A DNA stretch of 64,000 bases. It comes from Salirhabdus salicampi (lineage in GTDB: Bacteria; Bacillota; Bacilli; Bacillales; Alkalibacillaceae). Shown here in pieces: positions 10,219 through 17,627 of the stretch (position 1 is its first letter; every line of letters starts with the position of its first letter). The notes under the pieces were generated by a model that was not told the origin of the DNA, made no database searches, and was given only the letters and a program-made list of their open reading frames with translations. Position numbers and translations under genes: made by a program. The stretch spans positions 744,001 through 808,000 of the forward strand of contig NZ_JANBWE010000001.1 of the NCBI RefSeq assembly GCF_024259515.1. Reading direction: 5' to 3'.

Positions 10219-10316
10219 CTTATCAAGAGTGGATGAGAGAACTGGCTCGACGATTCCACAGCAACCTGCCTATGCAAGGTGCTCCAACCAGCAAAGCTGT
10301 CGCTTTGGGTGATAAG
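10219..10316 (+). ncRNA. SAM-I (S-box) riboswitch aptamer
   Basis: All SAM-I elements can be traced. P1 is CTTATC paired with GATAAG. P2 is GTGGA with TCCAC around a kink-turn-like GAG..GCTC. The P2 loop CTGG can form the pseudoknot with CCAG in J3/4. P3 is ACCT with AGGT inside the conserved GCAACC..AAGGTGCTCCAACC core, and P4 is CAAAGC with GCTTTG. It is followed by an intrinsic terminator and a small unknown gene. By family knowledge, SAM binding should favour termination, so the gene should be on when SAM is low. Confidence 0.93.
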
Positions 10317-10333
10317 GAACGGAAACGGTTCTA

Positions 10334-10372
10334 AAGGTTCTTTTTGCCCTCGGCGAAAGGAGCCTTTTTTAT
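10334..10372 (+). terminator. Riboswitch expression-platform terminator
   Basis: A 15-bp stem (AAGGTTCTTTTTGCC with GGCGAAAGGAGCCTT, a few G-U pairs) with a CTC loop and a run of T, 17 bases after the aptamer and ~50 bases before the start codon. This is the normal arrangement for transcriptional attenuation. Confidence 0.92.
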
Positions 10373-10422
10373 TATGGACCCTTGTAAAGAATTGTAAAAC
10401 AGCAATTAAAGGAGTCGTTACT

Positions 10423-10752
10423 ATGGACGCAAACAGAGGTTTTATGGCAAAACAAATGGATATCGACGTATTTACAAGACATGTACTCGATTGTATCCGC
10501 CGGGAGTTAAAGGAACAAGGTCGGATCGTGTTAGCTGAAATAAATAAACATGGAAACGGAAATGTAGAGATTCGTATTCGAGAAGGCAAGGAAAGTTACT
10601 TTTTGATGACAAACTGGGGTGAGTTACGAGCGTTAAAAAAGAAAAATCCGTACGCGGTTGATAGAATGCTCTTACAAAAGCTTGAAGAGGCAGGGTTGAA
10701 AATAGAAGAACGAGATAGTCAATACTTACAAACGGTGTTACAAGTAAGTTAA
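10423..10752 (+). CDS. Unknown protein under SAM-I riboswitch control
   Basis: 109 residues, soluble and mixed-charge, with no signal peptide or membrane segment. The N-terminal half looks like helix (VFTRHVLDCIRRELKEQG) followed by strands (RIVLAEINKHG, NVEIRIREGK), then a basic helical part. I recognise no family. The ATG at 10423 has GGAG eight bases upstream; the open frame extending further upstream runs through the riboswitch and is not coding. S-box control predicts a role linked to methionine, cysteine or SAM, but the sequence itself does not show which. It ends at a terminator just before a repeat element. Confidence 0.8.
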   Translation: MDANRGFMAKQMDIDVFTRHVLDCIRRELKEQGRIVLAEINKHGNGNVEIRIREGKESYFLMTNWGELRALKKKNPYAVDRMLLQKLEEAGLKIEERDSQYLQTVLQVS

Positions 10753-10757
10753 CAAAC

Positions 10758-10782
10758 AAAACGCTCTTAGGGCGTTTTGCAG
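10758..10782 (+). terminator. Terminator after the riboswitch-controlled gene
   Basis: A 9-bp stem AAAACGCTC with GGGCGTTTT and a TTA loop, immediately after the stop. It overlaps the left arm of the repeat element. Confidence 0.65.
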
Positions 10783-11200
10783 TTTGTAGAGAAACCTAGG
10801 TTTTTCTACAAGCTTTTATTTTGTCCTTCGATTTAGGGCGAATACCACTCGCTTTCCGCGGACGAACGCCCGAGCCTCCCCGGAAAAGCGCCTGCGGGGT
10901 CTCGGGTCGCTCGTTTTTCCGCCGGAGTCTCGCGGTATTCGCTGCCTTTGATCCCCATCACGATCAGTAGTCGTGTAAGTGGGTTCTTCTCCTTTTGCAA
11001 TGACTCCAAATATATTCCTTTGGGCTTAACCAGGGCAAAAGGGATTAGTTAAGTATCCAGCATCTAAACGAACAGCTTTTACATTAAACCTAAATCTTTC
11101 AATTTGCCTATTTAACCGTTGCGGTGAATGGTAAAGTGTATGTATAAAAATCAAGCTGCCGAGACTTTCTCTACAGATTGCAAAACACTTTAGGGCGTTT
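10759..11200. repeat. MITE-like element with terminal inverted repeats
   Basis: The ends are imperfect inverted repeats of ~35 bases: 10759-10794 (ending GTAGAGAAA) matches the complement of 11166-11200, with GTTTTGCA and TGTAGAGAAA shared. Inside are a second inverted repeat around CCTAGG (10786-10811) and a GC-rich palindrome at 10838-10942. No coding sequence is visible in the 450-base gap. Similar GC-rich CTTTCCGCGG palindromes recur in Bacillaceae genomes, so this is probably a non-autonomous repeat. Confidence 0.65.
10838..10942. repeat. GC-rich 105-bp imperfect palindrome
   Basis: It begins GCGAATACC and ends with the complement GGTATTCGC. The arms CGCTTTCCGCGG / GCCCGAG pair with CTCGGG / CCGCCGGAG..GCGG. 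Its base composition is clearly different from the AT-rich surroundings. Confidence 0.75.
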
Positions 11201-11205
11201 GTTTT

Positions 11206-12060
11206 TTACACATCGATTTTCATCGTATCATACGCGAATTCGATATTGTATTCATCTTCACGCAACTTCTTTTCCAACACTTTAAAATCGTTATAACTAA
11301 GCCCATCAGGTTCCTCAATATGAGTAATAATCGTTCTTTTCGGTTGCAATTGTTTTACTACTTGTAATGTATAAGCAAATGTAGCTTCCGACTGCAATAG
11401 TGGATGGTCTTTTTGAATGAGTCGCTCTCCATTTAACGGGTGAAACTCGCAAATACCAAGTGGTAAAATTGCTACGTCAATACCTTGCAATGATTTTGGA
11501 GGTGTCCATTGGTACAATTCATCAGGCACAATCAACACCCGTTTGTTTTCTTCCTCCAGTAAAAAACCATAAACATAATCTTCCGCTAAACGAAAAGGAA
11601 GGATGGTAGATCCGTTTAATTCAAAGGTATCTCCATCTTGAGGTAGGTGGAGACGGATAAACCCTTCATCGCTGAAATACTGTAAATGCTCATGAATTCC
11701 TAAGCGATGTTGAAAGTCTTTCGCTACTTGTTCTGGCAAGTATACATCAGTTGTTTGATGGTTAGGGGGAAAGTGTAACCAATCCGCATTCATTGATTCA
11801 AGCACACGTAGCCCTTGGACATGGTCTGGATGCCAGTGGGAATAACATACCCCATCAATAGTAGTAATATTTGATCGATTAAGTTGTTCGTAACTATGTT
11901 CAGAAGTATCTAATAATAAATTTGGTCCGTGAATAAACAAGCCAGGGCCAGTACGGCTATAGGGTATACCTTTTTCTTTTGCTTCTACACAAACTGAACA
12001 TTGACAAAGGGGACGAGGTATCGGAACTGCACCCGCTGTACCAAGAAATTCAATTCTCAT
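11206..12060 (-). CDS. MBL-fold metallohydrolase, PhnP-like
   Basis: 284 residues. The N-terminus FLGTAGAVPIPRPLCQCSVC has the Cys-rich loop typical of the PhnP/PqqB-type beta-lactamase fold, which may bind structural zinc. The metal motif is SHWHPDHVQG, with later ligands in IVPDELYQW and the C-terminal TIITHIEEPDGLSY. Close families hydrolyse cyclic phosphodiesters of ribose. No phn genes are nearby, so the substrate is open. It is transcribed alone, towards the repeat element; its weak downstream hairpin (11183-11200, complementary strand) coincides with the right arm of that element. Confidence 0.85.
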   Translation of the reverse strand: MRIEFLGTAGAVPIPRPLCQCSVCVEAKEKGIPYSRTGPGLFIHGPNLLLDTSEHSYEQLNRSNITTIDGVCYSHWHPDHVQGLRVLESMNADWLHFPPNHQTTDVYLPEQVAKDFQHRLGIHEHLQYFSDEGFIRLHLPQDGDTFELNGSTILPFRLAEDYVYGFLLEEENKRVLIVPDELYQWTPPKSLQGIDVAILPLGICEFHPLNGERLIQKDHPLLQSEATFAYTLQVVKQLQPKRTIITHIEEPDGLSYNDFKVLEKKLREDEYNIEFAYDTMKIDV

Positions 12061-12432
12061 GTCGATTCCACCTTTTTGTATTGATACGTAATAGTTTATA
12101 TGGAACCCAATTATTGGTAAAGAGGTTATTTTAATTGTAGTTTGCCAACGTTTGAATTTTCCTAGAGGAATGGAAAAGGATTGAATCGCCAGAATCTAGA
12201 AAAAGAAAAACGACCCGGACAAATCTAACGGGTTCGGCTTAAGAGTACAAAACAGAAAATAAGCCAAATAGCATTCCGATGACAATAGAATTGGAATGCT
12301 ATTTTTTTGTTGATATAAAGGAACAAGCTCCCCGAATAATAAGTGCTTTGTAACTTTTTTCTTTTTTATGAAACCTTTTTTCATTATTTCCGTCTATTTA
12401 GTACGTTTTTATAAGAGGAGGGAGTATTTTGC
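12061..12432. other. Gene-free stretch with terminator-like hairpins on both strands
   Basis: 372 bases without a convincing gene. It holds a plus-strand terminator (12267-12309) and a weaker minus-strand GAACCC/GGGTC hairpin followed by T-rich sequence (12211-12238), although no gene reads into either. A 62-codon minus frame here has no ribosome binding site and poor composition. Confidence 0.5.
12267..12309 (+). terminator. Orphan terminator
   Basis: An 11-bp stem AATAGCATTCC with GGAATGCTATT and a 15-base loop, then TTTTTT. The upstream gene is on the other strand, so it would end an unseen short RNA or act as an attenuator for the gene at 12433. Confidence 0.7.
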
Positions 12433-12777
12433 ATGATTAATTTAACCCCTTTGGATATATTTAGGTTATATTTTCACGCTAAAAACGTAAAAGACTCTGA
12501 AACGATTTACAACCTTTATATAAAGGGCGAAAAATACTTTACTCCATCTAAAGAAGAGTATTATGGAGATCCCGAATTTTTTGGAGCTAATTTTACCGAT
12601 AATGATGAAAAATTATATGATGAATTACAACAAATCGAAGAATTTAAAGTTAAATATATAGATGAGAATGAAGCAGCAATTACTTGGGAGACATCAAACC
12701 AATCACTAAATGCATTTAGATTAATCAAGGATACTAATCAAGACGTTTGGAAAGTAAGTTGGCTACCAATGCAATAA
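12433..12777 (+). CDS. Hypothetical small acidic protein
   Basis: 114 residues, acidic, no signal peptide. The pattern (helical LDIFRLYFHAKNVKDSETIYNLY, then strands such as FKVKYIDENEAAITWE and VWKVSWLPMQ) resembles small NTF2/DUF4878-like alpha+beta proteins, but I cannot name the family. The ribosome binding site GAGGAGGGAG is ~10 bases before the ATG. It stands alone between two terminators. Confidence 0.7.
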   Translation: MINLTPLDIFRLYFHAKNVKDSETIYNLYIKGEKYFTPSKEEYYGDPEFFGANFTDNDEKLYDELQQIEEFKVKYIDENEAAITWETSNQSLNAFRLIKDTNQDVWKVSWLPMQ

Positions 12778-12896
12778 TTGACAGTTGTTGAAAAAATAAA
12801 TCCGAATGTTTTTATTCAAGTTAAAACTAGCTAATAGTTTGACGTGCTGGATAGACTTTCATGTTGTCGTGTTAAGTTTAACAAGAGAATAGAAAG

Positions 12897-12932
12897 AAAC
12901 GCTCCCAGTTTTTCATATTCGGAGCGTTTTTC
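12897..12932 (+). terminator. Terminator
   Basis: A 9-bp stem AAACGCTCC with GGAGCGTTT and a 15-base loop, followed by TTTTCT; about 120 bases after the gene ending at 12777. Confidence 0.75.
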
Positions 12933-13066
12933 TATGCTAACTATGATGTGTTTACGTTGCTGAATTGAGTGTTATAACTAATGTTGTTTAACGTTTTATT
13001 TGCAATTTTGTAATTCTAGTATACCCCGGATCAATCCGCGTTGTTTTTTCTTAAATTAATGTTTCA

Positions 13067-13471
13067 TTAAACGGATTTTCGTTTCTGTTTCCACATGATA
13101 TACCGGAACCGGATAAAACAGCCTACACAAAAACCTAACAAAGCTATTCCAGCTGCCAAAATAACCATAAGGTTTAATACGATTGAGGCTGTTGAGTAGC
13201 CAAGGGAATAAAACAGTATAGATAAACCAATTAAAATGGTAGCAATCCATTGATTAAATAATTGTTGATCACGATCTTCCAGTATATATTCGTTAGTTTG
13301 TTTCCGTAATAGTGGCTTTGTCATGAGTATGATTGGGTTACGTTTTGTTATAACTGTAATGAGTCCGATGATAAAAGGGAGAATTAGCATAGACGGGATA
13401 AATATACCAGTCGTTACAGTGAATACGATAAATAATTGGTTGAATTTTACGAGTGGTTTAGGTATTCCCAT
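13067..13471 (-). CDS. DUF4395-like membrane protein
   Basis: 134 residues. The N-terminus MGIPKPLVKFNQLFIV matches the typical start of DUF4395 proteins. Four hydrophobic segments lie at about 12-38, 75-92, 96-112 and a short one between. The tail is strongly basic (KQKRKSV) and cytosolic. The ribosome binding site AAAGGAGGAGAA lies before the ATG. Function unknown. It is transcribed alone, with gene-poor flanks on both sides. Confidence 0.65.
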   Translation of the reverse strand: MGIPKPLVKFNQLFIVFTVTTGIFIPSMLILPFIIGLITVITKRNPIILMTKPLLRKQTNEYILEDRDQQLFNQWIATILIGLSILFYSLGYSTASIVLNLMVILAAGIALLGFCVGCFIRFRYIMWKQKRKSV

Positions 13472-13625
13472 GATTTGTTCTCCTCCTTTCTATTCTTTAT
13501 TATACTTATTAATTTACTCGGAATAAAGAGGGATGTTATGCACATCTATCTAATTTGCGAATGAATTTGTCATTTATCGTCCATCCTATAGAGGAACGTT
13601 CAAACATAACTGGAGGGAAATAGAC

Positions 13626-14162
13626 ATGACAAACAAATCAATCGATCAGGAGAAAGGGGAATATCGAAAGGGGAAATCGTTACATATTAGTGATACGATG
13701 TACTGCTGGACATACTTGTCGATGTTAGAGGAATTCAAAGGTATAACGGATTCGACTGATATACAAGAAGATGAGGAACTCGTGCAGTTTATTCAAGTTG
13801 TACAGGAATTGACGGAAGGGCAGCGAAGCAAGCTCGTTACATTTATGGAAGAAGAAAAGTTATACCTATCTAAAGACAAGGAAAAGAAATCGACTGAACA
13901 GACCGATGTCATCACATCTAAACAATTACAAAATAATCGGGATATTGCGCAAACGGTAAATGCAAAATTGACTGCATGTGTAACCATTTGTGGTACAGCG
14001 ATTGCAAAAGCTAGTCGTAAAGATTTAGCGGAGCTATATTTTCAATTTTTTACCGAAATGATGAAATATGCGACGAAATGTAAAGCATTGTTAGGGAAAA
14101 GAGGTTGGTTACAACTGGCTCCAAATAAAGGGACTACTCCTTTGACACGAGACCAAGCTTAA
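13626..14162 (+). CDS. DUF3231/CotF-like helical protein
   Basis: 178 residues, all-helical in appearance. The N-terminal half contains HISDTMYCWTYLSMLEEFKG. The C-terminal half (LTACVTICGTAIAKASRKDL, then FTEMMKYATKCKALLGKRGWLQ) has the pattern of the ferritin-like DUF3231/CotF group of spore or stress proteins, in which a Cys-containing helix is followed by a basic helix and a short proline tail. The ribosome binding site CTGGAGGGAAA lies before the ATG. Assignment rests on remembered pattern only. Confidence 0.65.
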   Translation: MTNKSIDQEKGEYRKGKSLHISDTMYCWTYLSMLEEFKGITDSTDIQEDEELVQFIQVVQELTEGQRSKLVTFMEEEKLYLSKDKEKKSTEQTDVITSKQLQNNRDIAQTVNAKLTACVTICGTAIAKASRKDLAELYFQFFTEMMKYATKCKALLGKRGWLQLAPNKGTTPLTRDQA

Positions 14163-14173
14163 AATCAGCATTT

Positions 14174-14210
14174 AAACACGCTTCAAAATGGGGCGTGTTT
14201 TTATTTTTTC
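14174..14210 (+). terminator. Terminator
   Basis: An 8-bp stem AAACACGC with GCGTGTTT and an 11-base loop, then TTATTTTTT, 11 bases after the stop at 14162. Confidence 0.85.
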
Positions 14211-14336
14211 TATCAAAGCATTTACACAGGCTAGAGGAGAAATGGTTTTGTTGTATATATACCTAGTTTAATAGAAAGGGCTCATGTATACTAAATTACA
14301 TAATATTTTAATTGTCACCGTGCAAGGGGGATTAGG

Positions 14337-15608
14337 ATGTATTGTACTCAATGTGGTAATCTACTAGAAAAGAATAGCAGTTTTTGTGCTAATTGTGGTA
14401 TGAAAGTGGAAAAGCGTAATCAAATAGATACATCTAACAAAAAAAGTAATGTTTTATATCAAAATGAGAAGAATCAATATAACTCCGAGCCTGTTCAAAA
14501 CCAAACTCAATATTCACAGCAAACTACTGATTCTGGGAGAACGTTAAAGGATAAGAGATTGCCGACAATTCTCGCAATACTCATACCGATTTTAACATTT
14601 ATTTTAATGCTTGGAGTTGTTAGTTCTACTTATGTTCATGAACATAAAGTAAATAAACTAGTACTGTCTTACCTCGAAGAAGGGGAAATGTTAGCACAAG
14701 AAGGAAAGTTTGCCGAAGCGAAAGAGGTTTTCCACGAGGCTTTGAAATTAAGAAATGACTTTGCCACGCTAAGGCAAAATTTAGTCTTAGTTGAAGAAGC
14801 GATGACATATGATGAACAAATGAATCAAGCAAAGGACCTGTTAAAAGAGGAAGCACTTGTTGAGGTTGGTCATCGCCTTTCCACATTAAGGGAAAATGTA
14901 CATCAATTTAACCCGGTGTTACAGCAACCTCTTTTAAATAAAATAAATGTCATTCAAGATACGGTAACAGTAGAATTAGTACGCCGTGATATCCAAAACA
15001 GTTCAACATTACAAGAATTAATAGAGCAACTAACAACTATTGAACATATTCGGACACAAATATCGAGTGGTGTGAAGGCTGACATACTTCATAAAATTGT
15101 CGAAGTAGCACGGGATGAGGCATACGAGAAACTTGAACAAAATCAGTTTGCAGATGCATTGCATGTTGTCGAAATGGCATTACAACATGTAACTCATAAT
15201 GAAGAACTTACTGAACTGAAACAAAATATCGTAACAGCGAAAGATCGTTTTGAAAGAGAAGAGCAACAACGTATAGAAGAAACGATGGAGGCTGAAGCGG
15301 CAAGAGACTTATACAACCAGACAGAAGGTATTCAGCTCGGTGAGTGGGAAATTTACTTTGACTACGAAAATGATCTCATAATTAAAGGTTTTGTACATAA
15401 TACTGGGACGGTTAATATGGGAGAAATCATACTTTACTACACGGTTTATGATGAAGCGGGCAATGTCCTGACATATAACTATACATTTGCTACACCGGAA
15501 ATTTTGGCCCCAAATGAAATAGGGGAGTTTTTCACGTACGAATCAGGTGTTGATGGGTATGGTGAAGTTGAAGTAGAAATCAATGAAATGGTTTGGACGC
15601 TATATTAA
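14337..15608 (+). CDS. Zinc-ribbon, single-pass membrane protein with FxLYD domain (module copy 1)
   Basis: 423 residues. A cytosolic zinc ribbon (CTQCGN and CANCGM, residues 3-22) is followed by a polar linker and one membrane segment (about 81-100), then a ~230-residue helical, TPR-like extracellular region (EEGEMLAQEGKFAEAKEVFHEA type). The C-terminal beta domain (about 335-423) resembles FxLYD (IKGFVHNTGTVNMGEIILYYTVYD). A secreted-type trypsin-like protease gene follows after 19 bases. The same gene pair occurs again at 46044-48439. It may be an envelope sensor or scaffold that presents substrates to the protease; that is inference. Confidence 0.85.
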   Translation: MYCTQCGNLLEKNSSFCANCGMKVEKRNQIDTSNKKSNVLYQNEKNQYNSEPVQNQTQYSQQTTDSGRTLKDKRLPTILAILIPILTFILMLGVVSSTYVHEHKVNKLVLSYLEEGEMLAQEGKFAEAKEVFHEALKLRNDFATLRQNLVLVEEAMTYDEQMNQAKDLLKEEALVEVGHRLSTLRENVHQFNPVLQQPLLNKINVIQDTVTVELVRRDIQNSSTLQELIEQLTTIEHIRTQISSGVKADILHKIVEVARDEAYEKLEQNQFADALHVVEMALQHVTHNEELTELKQNIVTAKDRFEREEQQRIEETMEAEAARDLYNQTEGIQLGEWEIYFDYENDLIIKGFVHNTGTVNMGEIILYYTVYDEAGNVLTYNYTFATPEILAPNEIGEFFTYESGVDGYGEVEVEINEMVWTLY

Positions 15609-15627
15609 GAAGGGGAGCAACAAACAT

Positions 15628-16422
15628 ATGAAATGGATAATCAGCACCATTCTTACCGGCCTTATTATAGGAGCAGGAGTATTTGGCTATTTTTTTGTAA
15701 AGGATTATGTACGTTCACAACTGTCTGCTAGTTCTACCATTGTAGCTACAGAAGATGTGAAAGAAGAACGAGACCAAGGTAAAACAGAGGAAAAGGATGT
15801 TAAAGATGTCATAAATGAAGTTCAACAAAAAGTGGTTATGATAGAAGTACCTAGCCGTGGTTCCATTGGTTCAGGTTTCTTATATAATGACCAAGGAGAC
15901 ATATTGACGAATAGTCATGTTGTTCGGGGGGCTACTAACGTTATAGTTAAAACCGCTGATGAGCGTGAACTTGAAGGGATTGTCATTGGGGCTGGTGATC
16001 GTTTAGACGTTGCCGTCATTAGAGTTCCGGCCTTAAGAGGAGAAACCCCTCTTCAATTAGCTAACCAATACGGTGGAGATTTAGGTGATGAAGTTTTAGC
16101 GCTTGGAAGTCCACTAGGATTACAAAACACAGTGACGACTGGGATTATCAGTGGTGTAGAACGGGATTTTGATATTGATCAATATTCCTATGAAAATGTC
16201 TTTCAAATTTCAGCACCAATTGCCCCTGGGAACAGTGGTGGTCCACTTGTGTTAAGAGATAATGGTATGGTTATCGGCATTAACTCCGCAGTGGCTGAAC
16301 AGGGATCGATTGGATTCAGCATACCAATTCGACAAATTATAGACGTAGTTGTCAACTGGTCCCACAGTGCCGAACATTCTAATATCCCATCAATTTCTAC
16401 TACTAATAATAAAGGTTCATGA
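15628..16422 (+). CDS. HtrA-like trypsin-family serine protease, membrane-anchored, no PDZ (module copy 1)
   Basis: 264 residues from the ATG at 15628 (AAGGGGAG upstream). One N-terminal membrane segment (about 3-22), then a chymotrypsin-fold domain with an intact triad: His97 in TNSHVV, Asp127 in LDVAVI and Ser203 in APGNSGGPL. It ends after the protease domain without the PDZ domain of DegP/HtrA. It is probably co-transcribed with the FxLYD protein just upstream. It is likely an extracytoplasmic quality-control or signalling protease; the partner is unknown. Confidence 0.92.
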   Translation: MKWIISTILTGLIIGAGVFGYFFVKDYVRSQLSASSTIVATEDVKEERDQGKTEEKDVKDVINEVQQKVVMIEVPSRGSIGSGFLYNDQGDILTNSHVVRGATNVIVKTADERELEGIVIGAGDRLDVAVIRVPALRGETPLQLANQYGGDLGDEVLALGSPLGLQNTVTTGIISGVERDFDIDQYSYENVFQISAPIAPGNSGGPLVLRDNGMVIGINSAVAEQGSIGFSIPIRQIIDVVVNWSHSAEHSNIPSISTTNNKGS

Positions 16423-16660
16423 TGAAATGGATTGTGAAATCTTGCCCTATTGTATGGACATTATGAGTGCAAGCCTTGTCATAGGTTGACCAGGTTTGTT
16501 TTTTATAAGTAAAAATAGTGTATTGGCAGTTTCTATTAAATAGCAGATGAATACAATAGAATTTAGGGAGACCCTCCTCCAAACAAACAAAATTTAGTAT
16601 AAGCAAGGAGGGGCACACTTCAGTCTCTCTAATTCGATACTATAAATAGGGGGGAGAAGA

Positions 16661-17548
16661 ATGAAGTATTTAGCCTTTATTGATGATGGGCATGGTATGG
16701 ATACTCCAGGTAAGCGAACACCGTATATTGAGGAACTAGGACGCTCCATAAAAGAAAATGAATTTAATGCCCCAGTAGCGAAGAAAATTGTAGAAGAACT
16801 AAAGCGCCATAATGTTGATGCTTATTTAACCGCACCAGGGGATAAAGACGTTCCATTAAAGCAACGAACTGACTTTGCCAATCAGAAGTATCGGGAATAT
16901 CAAAGCAAATACGGAAGCAGAAACGTAGTGGCTGTATTTGTTTCCGTTCATTACAATGCCTATGACGGATCCTTTGAGGAACCTAGTCCATCTGGTATTG
17001 AGTTATATGTTTACAATGGCTACAAGAATAAGCGGACAGGAGACTTAGCTAAAGCAATTGCAAAATATTTGCGTCAAGGTACCGATCAAAATTATCGGGG
17101 AATTAAGGAAGCAAACTTTCACGTTTTACGGGAAACATCGATGCACGCTGTCTTAACGGAAAATGGATTTATGGACAACAAAAGAGAAGCAATGCTCATG
17201 ATAGATAAAGACTTTCAACACGAAGTGGTAATTGAACACACAAAAGGGATTTTAGAATTTTTTGGCCTCCCATATAAAGCACCGAAACAGGATAGTGGAG
17301 ACGCATCGGGAAGTATTTATTATCGTGTAGTGACAGGGTCTTTTAAAGATCGAGATAACGCAGAAAAACGAGTTAAAGAACTAAAAAAAGCGGGCTATGA
17401 CAGTTTTATTACAGACTATCAGTATGAAAATACAGTATATCACCGTGTAGTAACAGGGTCATTTCAGAAGAAGGACAATGCAGAAAAGCGGGTTCAGCAA
17501 CTAAAACAAGCGGGCTATGACAGTTTCATAGCTGTTTATCGTAAGTAA
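16661..17548 (+). CDS. N-acetylmuramoyl-L-alanine amidase with two SPOR repeats
   Basis: 295 residues. The Amidase_3 domain spans residues 1 to ~205: the FIDDGHGMDTPGKRTP zinc-His motif, VSVHYNA with the second His, and the catalytic Glu in VLTENGFMDN. Two SPOR-type repeats follow (YRVVTGSFKDRDNAEKRV and YHRVVTGSFQKKDNAEKRV). No signal peptide is visible. That layout fits CwlC-type mother-cell lysins, which are released at the end of sporulation, or a phage endolysin; no phage genes are near. The ribosome binding site GGGGGGAGAAG lies before the ATG, and a strong terminator follows. Confidence 0.9.
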   Translation: MKYLAFIDDGHGMDTPGKRTPYIEELGRSIKENEFNAPVAKKIVEELKRHNVDAYLTAPGDKDVPLKQRTDFANQKYREYQSKYGSRNVVAVFVSVHYNAYDGSFEEPSPSGIELYVYNGYKNKRTGDLAKAIAKYLRQGTDQNYRGIKEANFHVLRETSMHAVLTENGFMDNKREAMLMIDKDFQHEVVIEHTKGILEFFGLPYKAPKQDSGDASGSIYYRVVTGSFKDRDNAEKRVKELKKAGYDSFITDYQYENTVYHRVVTGSFQKKDNAEKRVQQLKQAGYDSFIAVYRK

Positions 17549-17573
17549 CCTCGGCAAAATGCCGAGGTTTTTT
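17548..17573 (+). terminator. Terminator of the amidase gene
   Basis: A 9-bp stem ACCTCGGCA with TGCCGAGGT and a tight AAA loop, then TTTTT. It overlaps the stop codon. Confidence 0.92.
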
Positions 17574-17627
17574 CTGTTATGAAATTGGCGTTAACTACAA
17601 ACCCTAAAGTTAGAGAGGGTGGGAAAA

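Noticed and set aside
12196-12384. 62-codon minus-strand frame beginning MKKGFIKKKK
   Set aside because: No ribosome binding site, low-complexity Lys and Phe ends, and it spans two terminator-like hairpins.
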